From G963665495 sp963677785 (GTDB lineage: Bacteria > Desulfobacterota > Desulfovibrionia > Desulfovibrionales > Desulfovibrionaceae): a DNA stretch of 64,000 nucleotides. Both the position numbers and the translations under genes were made by a program. Positions 8,642 to 18,650 of this stretch are shown here, piece by piece; the first letter of the stretch is position 1, and each line of letters starts with the position of its first letter. The stretch is from positions 3,410,001-3,474,000 of the forward strand of contig CAXXDH010000003.1 of the NCBI GenBank assembly GCA_963677785.2. The letters are read 5' to 3'. Below the pieces are notes generated by a model, which saw only the letters and a program-made list of their open reading frames with translations, was not told where the DNA came from and ran no database searches.

Positions 8642-9415
8642 TTACGTTTTGAGGTGTTCGAGGAGGGCGTTTATACGTTCTTCATGCTGCTTGTAAAGCC
8701 TGCGGGCAAAATTTACCACCTGGTCCCCGGCGGATTCCAGGGGGGGAAGTTCGGGAAATTCCTTCAATCCGTAAGCCTGGAAGTCGAGAGGATGAATTGC
8801 CAGAGATTTGTCCAACGTGTTGGAATAGCCGTCGATGGTGGCCTCACTGATGCTCTCGTGGCGTACCTGCGCTCCGTTCAGACTTTTTGAAAAGCTCAAT
8901 ACGGAAGAGGGCGAATGGTTCTCGTTGACTTTTTTGACGCTTGCATTGATTTTTTCGGCCCAGGCCGAAAGCAATTCAAAGCTTGGGGTGAGGCGTTTTC
9001 TTCCGGGAACTTTGGGATCGTTGTAATACTCTCCGTGGAGGTAGCCCCGCACGGCCCCGGCGGCTTCTCCATACGCCTTTATAAGGAGTTTCGCATAGCG
9101 TTTTTTTCGGGTCAGGGCAAAAGGGATCGAAATTTTCATTGTATCGGACGTGTCCCGGACCAGCCGAAGGTAGTTGTCCGGGGTGACCCCGAGGCTGAGG
9201 TAGAAGTCCCGTACGTGTTCTTCATCGAGCAACAGGCCGTGCAGCAATACAAGACGCCCCAGGGTCGCTTCTCCGATGGCCTTTACTGCGGAGGCCTGGA
9301 TTTCGAAGCGCTCTTTTTCTTCATCAATGGCTTTTCTGGCGCCAAAAAAACTGTCGGCCATTTCGACAAGAATTTCTGTTGTCAACGAGTCGGCGAGATC
9401 ATCAATTCCTTTCAT
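8642..9415 (-). CDS. Conserved-looking protein of unknown function
   Basis: 257 residues, not recognised. The ATG at 9415 follows a GGAG ribosome site at good distance. No membrane segment or signal peptide is seen; the protein is mostly helical in character, with charged stretches (KAIDEEKERFEIQ) and a C-terminal amphipathic helix (VNFARRLYKQHEERINALLE). It is the first gene of the minus-strand run leading into the flippase, so it may act in or regulate polysaccharide assembly, but that rests on position only. Confidence 0.75.
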   Translation of the reverse strand: MKGIDDLADSLTTEILVEMADSFFGARKAIDEEKERFEIQASAVKAIGEATLGRLVLLHGLLLDEEHVRDFYLSLGVTPDNYLRLVRDTSDTMKISIPFALTRKKRYAKLLIKAYGEAAGAVRGYLHGEYYNDPKVPGRKRLTPSFELLSAWAEKINASVKKVNENHSPSSVLSFSKSLNGAQVRHESISEATIDGYSNTLDKSLAIHPLDFQAYGLKEFPELPPLESAGDQVVNFARRLYKQHEERINALLEHLKT

Positions 9416-9594
9416 CCCGAAACTCCGGAACGTTTGGAGGGTTCTTTTTTAGGTCTAAGCCTTTTTGGGTAAAATGCAAGTCGGAGGCGACAGGCCCGAC
9501 AGTGGATTGGACTACGTACTTGATGGACCATTGCCGGGCTGGTACACAGATGCGTAAATAGCGGAAAGAGCAGTTCAACAAGCAGGGGAATGTA

Positions 9595-10077
9595 ATGCGA
9601 AAGGAACTTTATGAGATTGTGGTGCGGATTGGGGAACGCTGTCTGGAGCGATCCCTCCGTGTCGCCACAGCGGAATCGTGTACGGCCGGCCTGTTGAGCG
9701 CGGCCTTGACCGAAGTACCCGGATCGTCGGGGTGGTTCGTGGGTGGTGTGGCCGCCTATTCCAATGAGATCAAGGAACGCGTGCTTGGGGTGCCCTCCGG
9801 GATTTTGGCCGCCCACGGTGCAGTGAGTGATGAAACTGTCCGCGACATGGCCCAGGGGGTAGCCGGGTTGATGCAGGCGGATGTGGCTGTGGCCATCTCC
9901 GGTGTTGCCGGTCCTGGAGGAGGGAGTGTGGAAAAACCGGTCGGAACCGTTTGCATCGCCGTGTTGGCAAACGGCATGAATTACGGACGTACCGTGTATT
10001 TCACGGGCGACCGGGCGGCCATACGAGAGCAGACAGTGGCCGTGGCTCTGGATGTGTTGCTGCGCCGCTTGGGTTGA
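9595..10077 (+). CDS. pncC: Nicotinamide-nucleotide amidohydrolase (CinA C-terminal family)
   Basis: A 160-residue stand-alone CinA C-terminal domain that deamidates NMN to nicotinate mononucleotide in pyridine-nucleotide salvage. Motifs seen: TAESCTAGLL near the N-terminus, GSSGWFVGGVAAYSNEIK, and AISGVAGPGGGSVEKPVGTV. The N-terminal MoaB-like half of full-length CinA is absent. It lies 17 bp upstream of thpR; pncC/cinA-thpR pairs are common and are often followed by recA, which is not found here. Confidence 0.93.
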   Translation: MRKELYEIVVRIGERCLERSLRVATAESCTAGLLSAALTEVPGSSGWFVGGVAAYSNEIKERVLGVPSGILAAHGAVSDETVRDMAQGVAGLMQADVAVAISGVAGPGGGSVEKPVGTVCIAVLANGMNYGRTVYFTGDRAAIREQTVAVALDVLLRRLG

Positions 10078-10094
10078 AGACCGGGAAAACGCGT

Positions 10095-10667
10095 ATGATC
10101 AGGGCGTTTATCGGCCTGCCCTTGCCGCTAGTCTACCAGGAGCGGAGCGTGCAGCTGCGTAAAACCCTTGGCTCCGGGTTGCGCTCGAAGCTAAGCTGGG
10201 TGAAAAAAGGCAACTGGCATCTGACGCTGAAATTTTTGGGCGACTCCACCGAGGAGCAGCTGGAACGGCTGGTTGAGGGACTGGCTACCATAGCCCATAC
10301 GCCGTTTGTTTTTCAGGCGGGCGGGGGGGGCGTGTTTCCTGCTCCAAAAGGCTCGCGGGCCATAAAGCCGCGTGTGTTGTGGATAGGCGTACTTCAGGGA
10401 GAGCAACAGGTGCGTTCGTTGGCTGCCGCGGTGGAGTCCACGGCGACAGCAGCGGGCTATACTCCGGAAGAGCGGGAGTTTTCTCCGCATCTGACCCTGG
10501 CGCGTGTCAGATACGCGGAGGCGGACCCATGGGGCGATGTGCTGGCTTCGCTGCAGTCCACAGACTGGCCCCAATGTACGCAGGACCGTTTTGTTCTGTG
10601 GAAAAGCGTGCTGGGTCCTGGTGGTCCGGTGTATACGGCGCTTCATGAGTTTCCCGCGCGAGACTGA
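10095..10667 (+). CDS. thpR: RNA 2',3'-cyclic phosphodiesterase (LigT family)
   Basis: A 190-residue 2H phosphoesterase that opens 2',3'-cyclic phosphates on RNA ends. Both catalytic HxT motifs are present: HLTLKF near residue 42 and HLTLAR near 135. The ATG at 10095 gives the standard MIRAFIGLPLP start; the frame is open further upstream but overlaps pncC. Co-directional with pncC at a 17-bp gap, so probably one transcript. Confidence 0.92.
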   Translation: MIRAFIGLPLPLVYQERSVQLRKTLGSGLRSKLSWVKKGNWHLTLKFLGDSTEEQLERLVEGLATIAHTPFVFQAGGGGVFPAPKGSRAIKPRVLWIGVLQGEQQVRSLAAAVESTATAAGYTPEEREFSPHLTLARVRYAEADPWGDVLASLQSTDWPQCTQDRFVLWKSVLGPGGPVYTALHEFPARD

Positions 10668-10708
10668 GGAGTCCTCCCCTCCCCTTGCGTACGCGGGATA
10701 CGGATCCT

Positions 10709-11206
10709 TTAGGCGATGTAATCGCCCCGGTTGAATTTGATCTTTTCCGTAACCGTCAGAATCTCCAGTTCATCGACCATGTCCTGCAGGTCCGAATTTT
10801 CTTCTGCCAGGTTGGGCACGGTTTCTTTCAAGCCTTCGATGTCCTGTTCGATGTTTTCAAGCACACCGTAAGCCTGCCGCAGCCCTTCATCCTGATCCTG
10901 AGTCTGCAGCGTTTGGGCATAATTTTCCCACTTGCTCAAGACGTTGTCGATGTTGTCCATAACCTCACGCTCAGTCGGCATCGTTTCTTGAATTTCTGAA
11001 AGATCTTCCACCTGGAGCATGGAGCCGATGCCTAAAGTCTTGGCTCCAGGAGGAGGAGCACCCAGTCCTTCCACACCGGCAGACGCGCTGTCGCCGCCGA
11101 TTTCCTGAGCGAGCACTTCCTGGAAGTTCCCGGCCTCGGAAGAGGTATTGGACTTGGTTTGTTCCTGCTGCCTGAGGGCATAAAGTTCGTCATTGGTAAT
11201 CTTCAT
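10709..11206 (-). CDS. Acidic coiled-coil-like protein of unknown function
   Basis: 165 residues, not recognised. The N-terminus is soluble and rich in Gln, Ser and Glu (MKITNDELYALRQQEQTK). A Gly/Pro-rich linker (GLGAPPPGAKTLGIGS) precedes a long helical acidic half with heptad-like spacing (LSKWENYAQTL, VLENIEQDIEGLKETV, LQDMVDELEIL). No signal or membrane segment is seen. The start at 11206 follows AGGGGTGAG. Convergent with thpR and divergent from the stress protein. Composition looks native. Confidence 0.75.
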   Translation of the reverse strand: MKITNDELYALRQQEQTKSNTSSEAGNFQEVLAQEIGGDSASAGVEGLGAPPPGAKTLGIGSMLQVEDLSEIQETMPTEREVMDNIDNVLSKWENYAQTLQTQDQDEGLRQAYGVLENIEQDIEGLKETVPNLAEENSDLQDMVDELEILTVTEKIKFNRGDYIA

Positions 11207-11455
11207 GGCTCACCCCTGTCACACGGTTTTGTTTAGACTAAGCAATAAGCCTGCCAATTGCTCTTATCGGTTGAAAACCTTGAAAACATGTATTGCAGCC
11301 CCCACAGGGCAGGGCATTTTTTTCCGCTTTTGCGGGCTTTCTTTTATTAATAGTTTATGACAGAAAACTCTGGTTGTCTAATTGCGTTGAGCACTGCAAC
11401 TGATTATAATATAAGTAACTCATCACAGGTGATTCAACAACCAAGGAGGCTCAAA

Positions 11456-11893
11456 ATGGCACGAATCGCAAAGATTCTTCTGGCCGTGGATTTTTCCGAA
11501 ACAAGCGAAACAATTACCGAGTACGCAAAAATGCTGGCTTCCAGCATGGATGCCGAAATCCTGGTCATCTACTCCGCACCTTCGCTTTCGCAATATGTGG
11601 GCTTCCACGTACCTCCCAGCTCCATTGACAACTTTGTCGGTGAAATTGTGTCCGGAGCCGAGAAAACCATGGAAACTTTTTTGAATGAAAATTTCGAAGG
11701 GTTCAAAGTCCAAGGCAAAGTGGTGAACGGCTACCCTGCTGAAGAAATTTTGAACATGGCCACTGACGAGAACTGCGATCTGATCATAATGGGCACCCAC
11801 GGGCGCACCGGCATTGATAGAATTCTCTTTGGTTCGGTGGCGGAAAAAGTGGTCAAATGCTCCAAGATTCCTGTATTGACCGTACGTCCGTAA
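11456..11893 (+). CDS. Universal stress protein UspA family
   Basis: 145 residues from the ATG at 11456, which has a strong AAGGAGG site just upstream; an upstream in-frame ATG at 11357 lacks one. The fold signatures are MARIAKILLAVDFSE at the start and the nucleotide-binding MGTHGRTGIDRILFGSVAE followed by VPVLTV-type IPVLTVRP at the end. This is the ATP-binding GxxGxxxxxxGS pattern. Such proteins help survival under stress; the specific trigger is not evident. Followed directly by a strong terminator. Confidence 0.93.
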   Translation: MARIAKILLAVDFSETSETITEYAKMLASSMDAEILVIYSAPSLSQYVGFHVPPSSIDNFVGEIVSGAEKTMETFLNENFEGFKVQGKVVNGYPAEEILNMATDENCDLIIMGTHGRTGIDRILFGSVAEKVVKCSKIPVLTVRP

Positions 11894-11909
11894 CTGCTGT
11901 ATCCGCAAA

Positions 11910-11934
11910 GGAGGGCCTCAGGCCCTCCTTTTTT
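11910..11934 (+). terminator. Rho-independent terminator after the stress protein
   Basis: GGAGGGCC and GGCCCTCC arms with a 2-nt centre followed by TTTTTT, starting 17 bp after the stop codon. Confidence 0.92.
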
Positions 11935-12473
11935 ATACTTCCTCAAAAGTTGCTTTCTATCTGCTTTTTTTCTTAAACGTACCGCTTCAATTCCGACTAT
12001 CATATCGTTGTTGCATTTTAGTAATCTCTTTGTACAATACTCATTAGAATACGTTTGTAGGATGTTCTTATTTTTATAAGAACAGAATAGTGCTGATTTC
12101 TGTTGTATTGTTATTCCGCATAAGATGAATATTGTTGGACAGTTCGCATTTATTAATAAAAATAGGGTCAATCACATAGGTGAAACGCTTGTAATGAGTG
12201 TATATAAAAACTTATATTAAAAATAACAAAATGAGTTGAATGCAATTGGTATAGGGGAATCCTTACTTTCTGATGATGCTGGCCCCCCGTATTTTCATAA
12301 CAGACATTTTTGAGTAGGAAAAAGCTTTTATCATTAGGAAAGTACAGTTGGACAGCGGAATTTATAGTTGACAGAAAGATCGTTTCATGTACCTACAGTG
12401 TTTGAAAAAATGATTTTCATTCTCGATAACCCTGAACTCTGAATAACGCCAAAATCATTTTTTGGAGGCCCCC
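11935..12473. other. AT-rich intergenic region
   Basis: About 540 bp, clearly more AT-rich than its neighbours, with no supported gene. A TTGACA box lies at 12368-12373 but lacks a good -10 partner. The region should contain the promoter of the chemoreceptor gene, whose GGAGG ribosome site is at 12464-12468. Confidence 0.5.
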
Positions 12474-14453
12474 ATGTTCAAACAACTTTCGTTTAGCGCG
12501 AAGCTTTTGGCGGGTACTGTCTTTCTGGTTGTCGTTACCGTTTTGATAATGGGAGGAATCAACTATTACAGCATATTGCATTCCTTTGATAAGCTGGGGG
12601 CAAGCATGGTCAAAGGCGCAAGCGAGCAATTCGTACGCGCCATTCAGATGCAGGGGGATATCACTCAGGAAAAGGTGAAATCCGACTTGATACTAATGGA
12701 TATGGAAGTCAAACGGGCTGGGAAGCTGGCTCTGAATGAGGCTGAGTCCATCGACTGCGACATCACCAATCAGGTTACCGGCCAGACCAAAAACGTCACC
12801 ATCCCCGCACTGACTTTAGGGGGAAAGATCCTCAATGGGCAGTTTGAGTTGGTGGACTCCCTGCAAAAAACCATTGGCGGTACAGCGACCATTTTTCAAG
12901 TGCTTCCCGGCAAAATGCTGCGTATTTCAACCAATGTGAAAAAATCGGACGGCCAGCGGGCCTGTCTGACGTACATACCTGAGTCCTCGCCGGTGTATCA
13001 GGCCTGTCTCGCGGGAAAAACTTTTTGGGGCAAAGCCTTTGTCGTCAACGCCTGGTATGTGACGGCGTATAAACCGTTGCGGGACGCTTCGGGACAGATC
13101 ATAGCGGTCATCTATGCCGGGCGTAAAATCATAACGCCGGAGTTGGAAAAGTATTTACAGAATTTTACCGTCACCGGTAAGGGATACGTATTTATTTTCG
13201 ACTCGCAGGGGAAGTTTATTTATCATCCTTCTCCGGCTGTATTTCGTAAAAATTTAAGGGAATTCTCTTTCGGCGAGCTGTTGCTCAAACAGAAACAGGG
13301 CCTGGTGCGCTACGAATTCAACGGAGATAAGGTTACGTACCGCGAATATTACGAACCCTGGGACTGGAACATTGGCGTTGGGCTTACCAAAGAAGAGATG
13401 CTGCAGGGGATGGATACGGAAGTTTTATACAACACGCTTATCAGCGGACTCCTGGCCCTGGTGTTTGGCGGAGTCGTGGCCTTGATTCTGCGGCGGATGC
13501 TCGTCAAACCGCTCACGGCCGCGGCCCGTGTTGCGAGAAGTGTTGCTGACGGAGATCTGACCGTGCAGGTGGCTGCAGCGGGTAAAGGCGAGATTGGCGC
13601 CCTTATGCGCGCTTTGGCTGAAATGAAAGATAAGCTTGGCCAAGTTGTCCGGGACGTGCAGTCTTCATCGGAATATGTTGCTTCCGGCAGCCAGGAACTG
13701 GCCTCCTCTTCCGAACATCTGTCCAGCGGGGCCAGCGAACAGGCCAGGGAAATCGTCAACGTACGCGCGGCTATTGCGGAGATATCCGATAGTATTCTGC
13801 AGAACAGAGACAATACGTTGGAAACGAAGAATCTGGCGCAAAAGGCCGCGGCCAAAGCCGGTGATGGCGGAGAGGCGGTCAGGCGGACGGAAGAAGCCAT
13901 GGTGCAGATTGCCGAAAAGATATCCATTATCGAGGAAATTGCTCGTCAAACCAACCTGCTTGCGTTAAACGCGGCTATTGAGGCGGCACGAGCAGGAGAG
14001 CAGGGAAAGGGTTTTGCCGTTGTGGCTGCCGAAGTGCGCAAGCTTGCGGAGCGGAGCGGGGCTGCCGCAGCTGAAATCAGCGAACTTTCCGCTTCCAGCG
14101 TGGATGTCGCTCGGAAAGCGGGAAAAATGCTCGCCGAGATGGTGCCCGAAATCATTCAGACAGCCGATCTGGTGGAAGAAATCGTCGCCGCCAATGAGGA
14201 ACAAAGCGGTCGGGCCGGACACATTACCCAGGCCATGGGGCAGGTTGATTCCGTAGTACAGCAAAATCTCGCCGCTTCCGAGGAAGTGGCTTCCACTGCG
14301 GAAGAATTGTCCTCCCAGGCAGCTCAGCTCCAGCAAGTCATCAGTTTTTTCTCCACGGAAAAGGATTTCGCCAGAGCTCTTGAGGCCGGCGGAGCGGCAA
14401 AGCCCGCCAGGCAGACGCCGAAGACTGTTCAGGATGATTTGACCAGATTTTGA
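12474..14453 (+). CDS. Methyl-accepting chemotaxis protein with periplasmic Cache domain
   Basis: 659 residues from the ATG at 12474 behind GGAGG. Order: membrane helix about residues 12-32, a periplasmic Cache_3-type sensor (WGKAFVVNAWYVTAYKPLRD, then GKGYVFIFDSQGKFIYHP), second membrane helix about 322-342, HAMP about 345-395, and the cytoplasmic signalling domain with the hairpin tip IARQTNLLALNAAIEAARAG and GKGFAVVAAEVRKLAERS. It should signal to CheA/CheW at the flagellar array. No CheR/CheB-docking pentapeptide is evident at the C-terminus. The ligand is unknown. A large sensor kinase follows 280 bp downstream on the same strand. Confidence 0.95.
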   Translation: MFKQLSFSAKLLAGTVFLVVVTVLIMGGINYYSILHSFDKLGASMVKGASEQFVRAIQMQGDITQEKVKSDLILMDMEVKRAGKLALNEAESIDCDITNQVTGQTKNVTIPALTLGGKILNGQFELVDSLQKTIGGTATIFQVLPGKMLRISTNVKKSDGQRACLTYIPESSPVYQACLAGKTFWGKAFVVNAWYVTAYKPLRDASGQIIAVIYAGRKIITPELEKYLQNFTVTGKGYVFIFDSQGKFIYHPSPAVFRKNLREFSFGELLLKQKQGLVRYEFNGDKVTYREYYEPWDWNIGVGLTKEEMLQGMDTEVLYNTLISGLLALVFGGVVALILRRMLVKPLTAAARVARSVADGDLTVQVAAAGKGEIGALMRALAEMKDKLGQVVRDVQSSSEYVASGSQELASSSEHLSSGASEQAREIVNVRAAIAEISDSILQNRDNTLETKNLAQKAAAKAGDGGEAVRRTEEAMVQIAEKISIIEEIARQTNLLALNAAIEAARAGEQGKGFAVVAAEVRKLAERSGAAAAEISELSASSVDVARKAGKMLAEMVPEIIQTADLVEEIVAANEEQSGRAGHITQAMGQVDSVVQQNLAASEEVASTAEELSSQAAQLQQVISFFSTEKDFARALEAGGAAKPARQTPKTVQDDLTRF

Positions 14454-14733
14454 TGTTGTCGGCGGTTCTCCGGCCAGGATACTGTTTTCAGAACGGGGAA
14501 CCGCATTCAGGCCTGTGGTTGCGTGGTCTCAGGGAGTTTTACCGATTTTGCTGACTATTGCTTCAAAGCTCTTTTCTTTTTTTTCATTCTTCGAGGAAGA
14601 TATTTTTGGTTGTATTTCTTGTAGGATCTGTTAATTTGATCCTAGCGTTTTGCACTGTTTTTGATAACCTTATAATTTGATGAAAAGCCGAATTGGTTCC
14701 TGATTGACTAAAGGATACATTCGGGGGGTGTTG

Positions 14734-17700
14734 ATGGCTACGGGATCGTCTGTCAAACAGCCGTGCGTTGATATCGTACGGCCTAAAGATCATATCATAG
14801 AGCTTGGCAAAGAGGCTCCCCGATGTTGCGAGCATTCTGTTGCCAGTACCAGAAGCGAGTTTACCTCGCCAAGTCTTGTTGACATTCTCGGCCTTGAAAC
14901 ACTTGAGAAATTGCAGAACCATTTTGCTGAGGCCACAGGCTTGCCCAATGCCCTGGCAGATTCGCGCGGAGTTGTCATCAGCATCGGCGGCACCCCTGTT
15001 TCACTTTGCATGGATCTGATTCGGAAGACCGAGATTGGCGAATTGCGATGTCAATGCCACCTGAAAAAGTATCGGGACGAGGCAAAGACACAATCTATCG
15101 CCATTGCATCGTGCCACGCGGGGATTCTTGACGCAGCCGTGCCCGTGGTCGTCAATGACGAGATCAAAGGCTACTTATTGACCGGACAGGTTTTTGAGCA
15201 CCCACCGGAGCGGGAAGCGTGCATGGTCTACGCGCGCCAGCTCGGTATTTGTCCCGAAAAATACTGGGAGTTGGCACAGGATGTCCCGGTTGTGAGCCGG
15301 GCTACAATCGAGTCTACCTCCAAGTTGCTGCAGTATTTCGCCAATGAACTTGCCGACAGAGCTTTGACGACCCTTAAATTGCGCCAGGAAGTGGAGCAGC
15401 GCATCAGGGTGGAAGAAGAACTGCGCGTCACCAATGCCCGCCAGGAAGCCATCCTGGATGCTATTCCCGGATATGTTTGTTTTATTGATACGAATTTCAT
15501 CGTCCAGGATCTTAATAAGAAACTGCTCGAAAGTTCGGGCGCGGAAAACAAGGAAAGCATGATCGGGCGTCGATGCTATGAGTTGTTTTCGAATTTCACC
15601 GAGCCTTGTCCGTATTGCGTTGTACCGCAGGCGTTGTCCTCCGGCGCGCCAGTGGTGCGTTCCTCATGTTTTGGGGATTCTCTGCCCAATGACAAAAAAT
15701 ATCGATTTTATGTCGCGCCCGTAAAAGATGCGCAGGGAGAGATTATCGGCGCGGTTGAAGCCATCATGGATATCACCGACCTGAGTCTGGCCCAGGAGGC
15801 GCTCAAAAAAAGCGAAAACAAGTACTTCGAACTGTACAGTCTTGTACGCTTGATGGCGGACAATGTGCCTGATTTGATCTGGGCCAAGGATATGGGCAAT
15901 AATTTTCTGTTTGCCAACAAAGCCATTTGCGACAAACTGCTCAAGTGTGATTCCACGGACGAGCCCTTGGGCAAGTCGGATATTTTCTACGCCAGACGCG
16001 AACGGGAGACGGGACACCACCATACCTTTGGTGAGATTTGCCTCGATTCCGACGAGATCGTGAAAGAAACCCGGCTGGCGGGTCGTTTTCTGGAAGACGG
16101 CCTCGTGCGCGGCAAATATCTTGCTCTGGATGTGCACAAGGCGCCATTTTACGCACCTGACGGAAAAATGATCGGGACGGTGGGCGCCGGACGGGACGTC
16201 ACAGAAGACACCCGTTTGCAAAGAGCCCTGGAAGAAAGCGAAAAACGCTATCGCTTGCTGGCGGAGAATGTACGCGATGTGATTTGGACCATGGATGGGA
16301 ATATGCGTATGACCTACGCCAGTCCTTCCATGGTGAACCTGACGGGGTATACGGCCGAGGAAATGACGACTCTTTCCAATGACAGCCGGCTGGCCCGCCA
16401 GGTGGAGGCAACCTTTTTGCAAAATGCCAAACGCCAGTTGGAGTCGGACGGGTTCGCCTCCTACCGCAACTGGGAATTCGAGTGGATGCGTAAAGGGGGC
16501 GGGACCGTCTGGATAGAAACAACCACGTCAGCCTTGATAGGTGAGGATGACAGATCCGTGTGCATCATTGGCGTCTCCCGTGATGTGACCGACCGCAAAC
16601 GCTTCGAGCAAGCCTTGACCCTGAGTGAGGAGCGTTCCAGAGCATTGCTGGAAGCCATCCCCGATATGATGATTGTGGTTGATGATGAGGACATGGTCGT
16701 CAAATTCAAGCATGGAATTTCAAATCGCTATGTCTCCATGCAACAAGACATAACAGGTATGCTTCTGGAAGATGCGCTTCCGGAACGCATTATGGACAAG
16801 GCCAGGCAGCATTTGAACAAGGTCCGCAAAACCGGCGCCATGCAGATTTTCGAATACCAGTCCCCCCATGCGGAATACGGTATCCGGGATTTCGAAGCAC
16901 GTCTGGTGCGTTGCAGGGAGTCAGAAGTCTTGGCCATTGTCCGGGATATGACAGAGCAGCGTCGGGCCGAAACCGCCTTGTACGAGGCCAACCAGCGGCT
17001 GCGTCTGGCCATGGTCAGCGCGAACCAGGGAAAGTGGGAGATTGATTTTTCGCAAAAACGTCTGGAATTCGATGAAAATGCATCATTGATGCTTGGCTAC
17101 GAACCGGAAGAGGTGGTGGAAACGCTCAGCTGGTGGGAGTCACGTGTGCATCCTGATGACATTGAGCACCTGCGGGCTTCGATGCGAGAGTGTTTTGAGG
17201 GCCGCGTCAAATATTTTTCCTGTGAATACCGCATCAAGAAGAAAGATGGAAACTTCCTGTGGGTGGCGGGCAGCGGATGCGTTACCCGCCGTAGTGAAAA
17301 TGGTAAGCCGTTGTTGTTCATCGGAACCCACAGGGATATCAGCGAACGAATCAAGGCGCAGATAGAGGTTGAAAACATCAAGGAAATCGCTCTGGCCGCC
17401 AACCGTTCGAAGACGGAATTTCTCGCCAATATGAGCCACGACGTCCGTACGCCCCTGAACGGTATTATGGGCATGTTGCAGCTGCTTTCCTCCACGGATT
17501 TGACCCCCACACAGAGCGATTTCGCAGAGACTGCGCTGGACTCCTGTCTCAAGTTGGTGCGTCTGTTGAGCGATATTGTTGATATAGCCAAAATAGAAGC
17601 CGGCCAGTTGACGGTGTGCGAAGATCCCTTTGATATTCGTAACACCATTGAATCCATAAAGGAATTGTTGCGCCCCAGCCTTTCCAAAAAGAAATTGGGC

Positions 17701-18579
17701 CTTTCCGTCCATGTGGACGAGCGCGTTCCGAAAATCCTGATTGGCGATGAAAGCCGGATGCGGCAGATTTTATTCAACCTGGTCGGCAATGCCATCAAAT
17801 ATACGGATCATGGTGAAGTGCGCCTGGAAGTGTATCCTCTGCCGGAAGAACAGAAAGACAGCGCGCGCGTGCTGATTTCAGTATCAGATACGGGGATAGG
17901 CATTCCGGAAACCATGCTGGACCGGGTGTTTGACACGTTTACCCGTGACCAGGGACAGTATGTGCAGCAGACGGATGGTTCGGGGCTGGGGCTATACATT
18001 GTTCGGCAACTGGCGCAGCTGCTTGGGGGCGAGGTTGCGCTGGCGAGCCAGGAGGGGCAGGGGACCGAAGTGCACTTTTGCCTGCCGTTCAAACTGTGTC
18101 CTGCCGAAGAATTACACCCCCAGACACCCAAGGCGCAGGAGGCGGGAGCGATCTTTCCGGAAGGCGTACGCGTGCTTCTGGCCGAAGACGACTTTGCCAA
18201 CCGTATGGCTCTGGAAGGCTTGCTGGCTAGACTTGGCTGCAAGGTGGTGAGCGTGCCTGACGGGGCCCAGGCTTTGGAGCAACTGCTTGCCCAGTCATTC
18301 GATTGCGTGCTCATGGATATTCAGATGCCGGTTCTGAACGGGGTGCGCGCGGTAAAAAAACTCCATACGGATAGCCAGTACAAATCCGTGGCCCACATTC
18401 CTGTGGTGGCCATGACCGCCTTTGCCATGAAAGGCGACAGGGAGCGCTTCATCAAGGAGGGAATGGTCAATTACCTTGCCAAGCCCATTGAGTTGAAAGA
18501 TCTTGTCAGTGTGCTCAATGCCATCTTGCCGGAAGACGTCCAGGCAACATCGGATCAGGATTCCCTGCGCGGCGCATAA
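14734..18579 (+). CDS. Hybrid sensor histidine kinase: PocR, five PAS, HisKA, ATPase, receiver
   Basis: 1281 residues from the ATG at 14734 (GGGGGG ribosome site); a TTG at 14704 is the alternative. Order: PocR-type sensor about 45-220 (LADSRGVVISIGGTPVSLCM, CHAGILDAAVPVVVND), five PAS-like modules about 230-870, HisKA with FLANMSHDVRTPLNGIMGM (phospho-His), ATPase with NLVGNAIKYT, VSDTGIGIP and GSGLGLYIV, and a C-terminal receiver with VLLAEDD, LMDIQMPVLNG (phospho-Asp) and VAMTAFA. No membrane segment is seen, so it should be cytoplasmic. PocR domains are linked to sensing small hydrocarbon-derived molecules. No HPt or DNA-binding output is adjacent, so the downstream partner is elsewhere. 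Confidence 0.93.
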   Translation: MATGSSVKQPCVDIVRPKDHIIELGKEAPRCCEHSVASTRSEFTSPSLVDILGLETLEKLQNHFAEATGLPNALADSRGVVISIGGTPVSLCMDLIRKTEIGELRCQCHLKKYRDEAKTQSIAIASCHAGILDAAVPVVVNDEIKGYLLTGQVFEHPPEREACMVYARQLGICPEKYWELAQDVPVVSRATIESTSKLLQYFANELADRALTTLKLRQEVEQRIRVEEELRVTNARQEAILDAIPGYVCFIDTNFIVQDLNKKLLESSGAENKESMIGRRCYELFSNFTEPCPYCVVPQALSSGAPVVRSSCFGDSLPNDKKYRFYVAPVKDAQGEIIGAVEAIMDITDLSLAQEALKKSENKYFELYSLVRLMADNVPDLIWAKDMGNNFLFANKAICDKLLKCDSTDEPLGKSDIFYARRERETGHHHTFGEICLDSDEIVKETRLAGRFLEDGLVRGKYLALDVHKAPFYAPDGKMIGTVGAGRDVTEDTRLQRALEESEKRYRLLAENVRDVIWTMDGNMRMTYASPSMVNLTGYTAEEMTTLSNDSRLARQVEATFLQNAKRQLESDGFASYRNWEFEWMRKGGGTVWIETTTSALIGEDDRSVCIIGVSRDVTDRKRFEQALTLSEERSRALLEAIPDMMIVVDDEDMVVKFKHGISNRYVSMQQDITGMLLEDALPERIMDKARQHLNKVRKTGAMQIFEYQSPHAEYGIRDFEARLVRCRESEVLAIVRDMTEQRRAETALYEANQRLRLAMVSANQGKWEIDFSQKRLEFDENASLMLGYEPEEVVETLSWWESRVHPDDIEHLRASMRECFEGRVKYFSCEYRIKKKDGNFLWVAGSGCVTRRSENGKPLLFIGTHRDISERIKAQIEVENIKEIALAANRSKTEFLANMSHDVRTPLNGIMGMLQLLSSTDLTPTQSDFAETALDSCLKLVRLLSDIVDIAKIEAGQLTVCEDPFDIRNTIESIKELLRPSLSKKKLGLSVHVDERVPKILIGDESRMRQILFNLVGNAIKYTDHGEVRLEVYPLPEEQKDSARVLISVSDTGIGIPETMLDRVFDTFTRDQGQYVQQTDGSGLGLYIVRQLAQLLGGEVALASQEGQGTEVHFCLPFKLCPAEELHPQTPKAQEAGAIFPEGVRVLLAEDDFANRMALEGLLARLGCKVVSVPDGAQALEQLLAQSFDCVLMDIQMPVLNGVRAVKKLHTDSQYKSVAHIPVVAMTAFAMKGDRERFIKEGMVNYLAKPIELKDLVSVLNAILPEDVQATSDQDSLRGA

Positions 18580-18602
18580 AATTTGTCTGTTTAGCCAAAA
18601 AA

Positions 18603-18649
18603 AAACAGGCCGGGCGTCAACGCTTTCCGGCCTGTTTACGTGTTTTTTT
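18603..18649. terminator. Terminator between convergent genes
   Basis: 11-bp arms AAACAGGCCGG/CCGGCCTGTTT around a 13-nt loop, with an A-run on the left and a T-run on the right, so it can act for the kinase gene (+) and the DUF2917 gene (-). Confidence 0.88.
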
Positions 18650-18650
18650 C

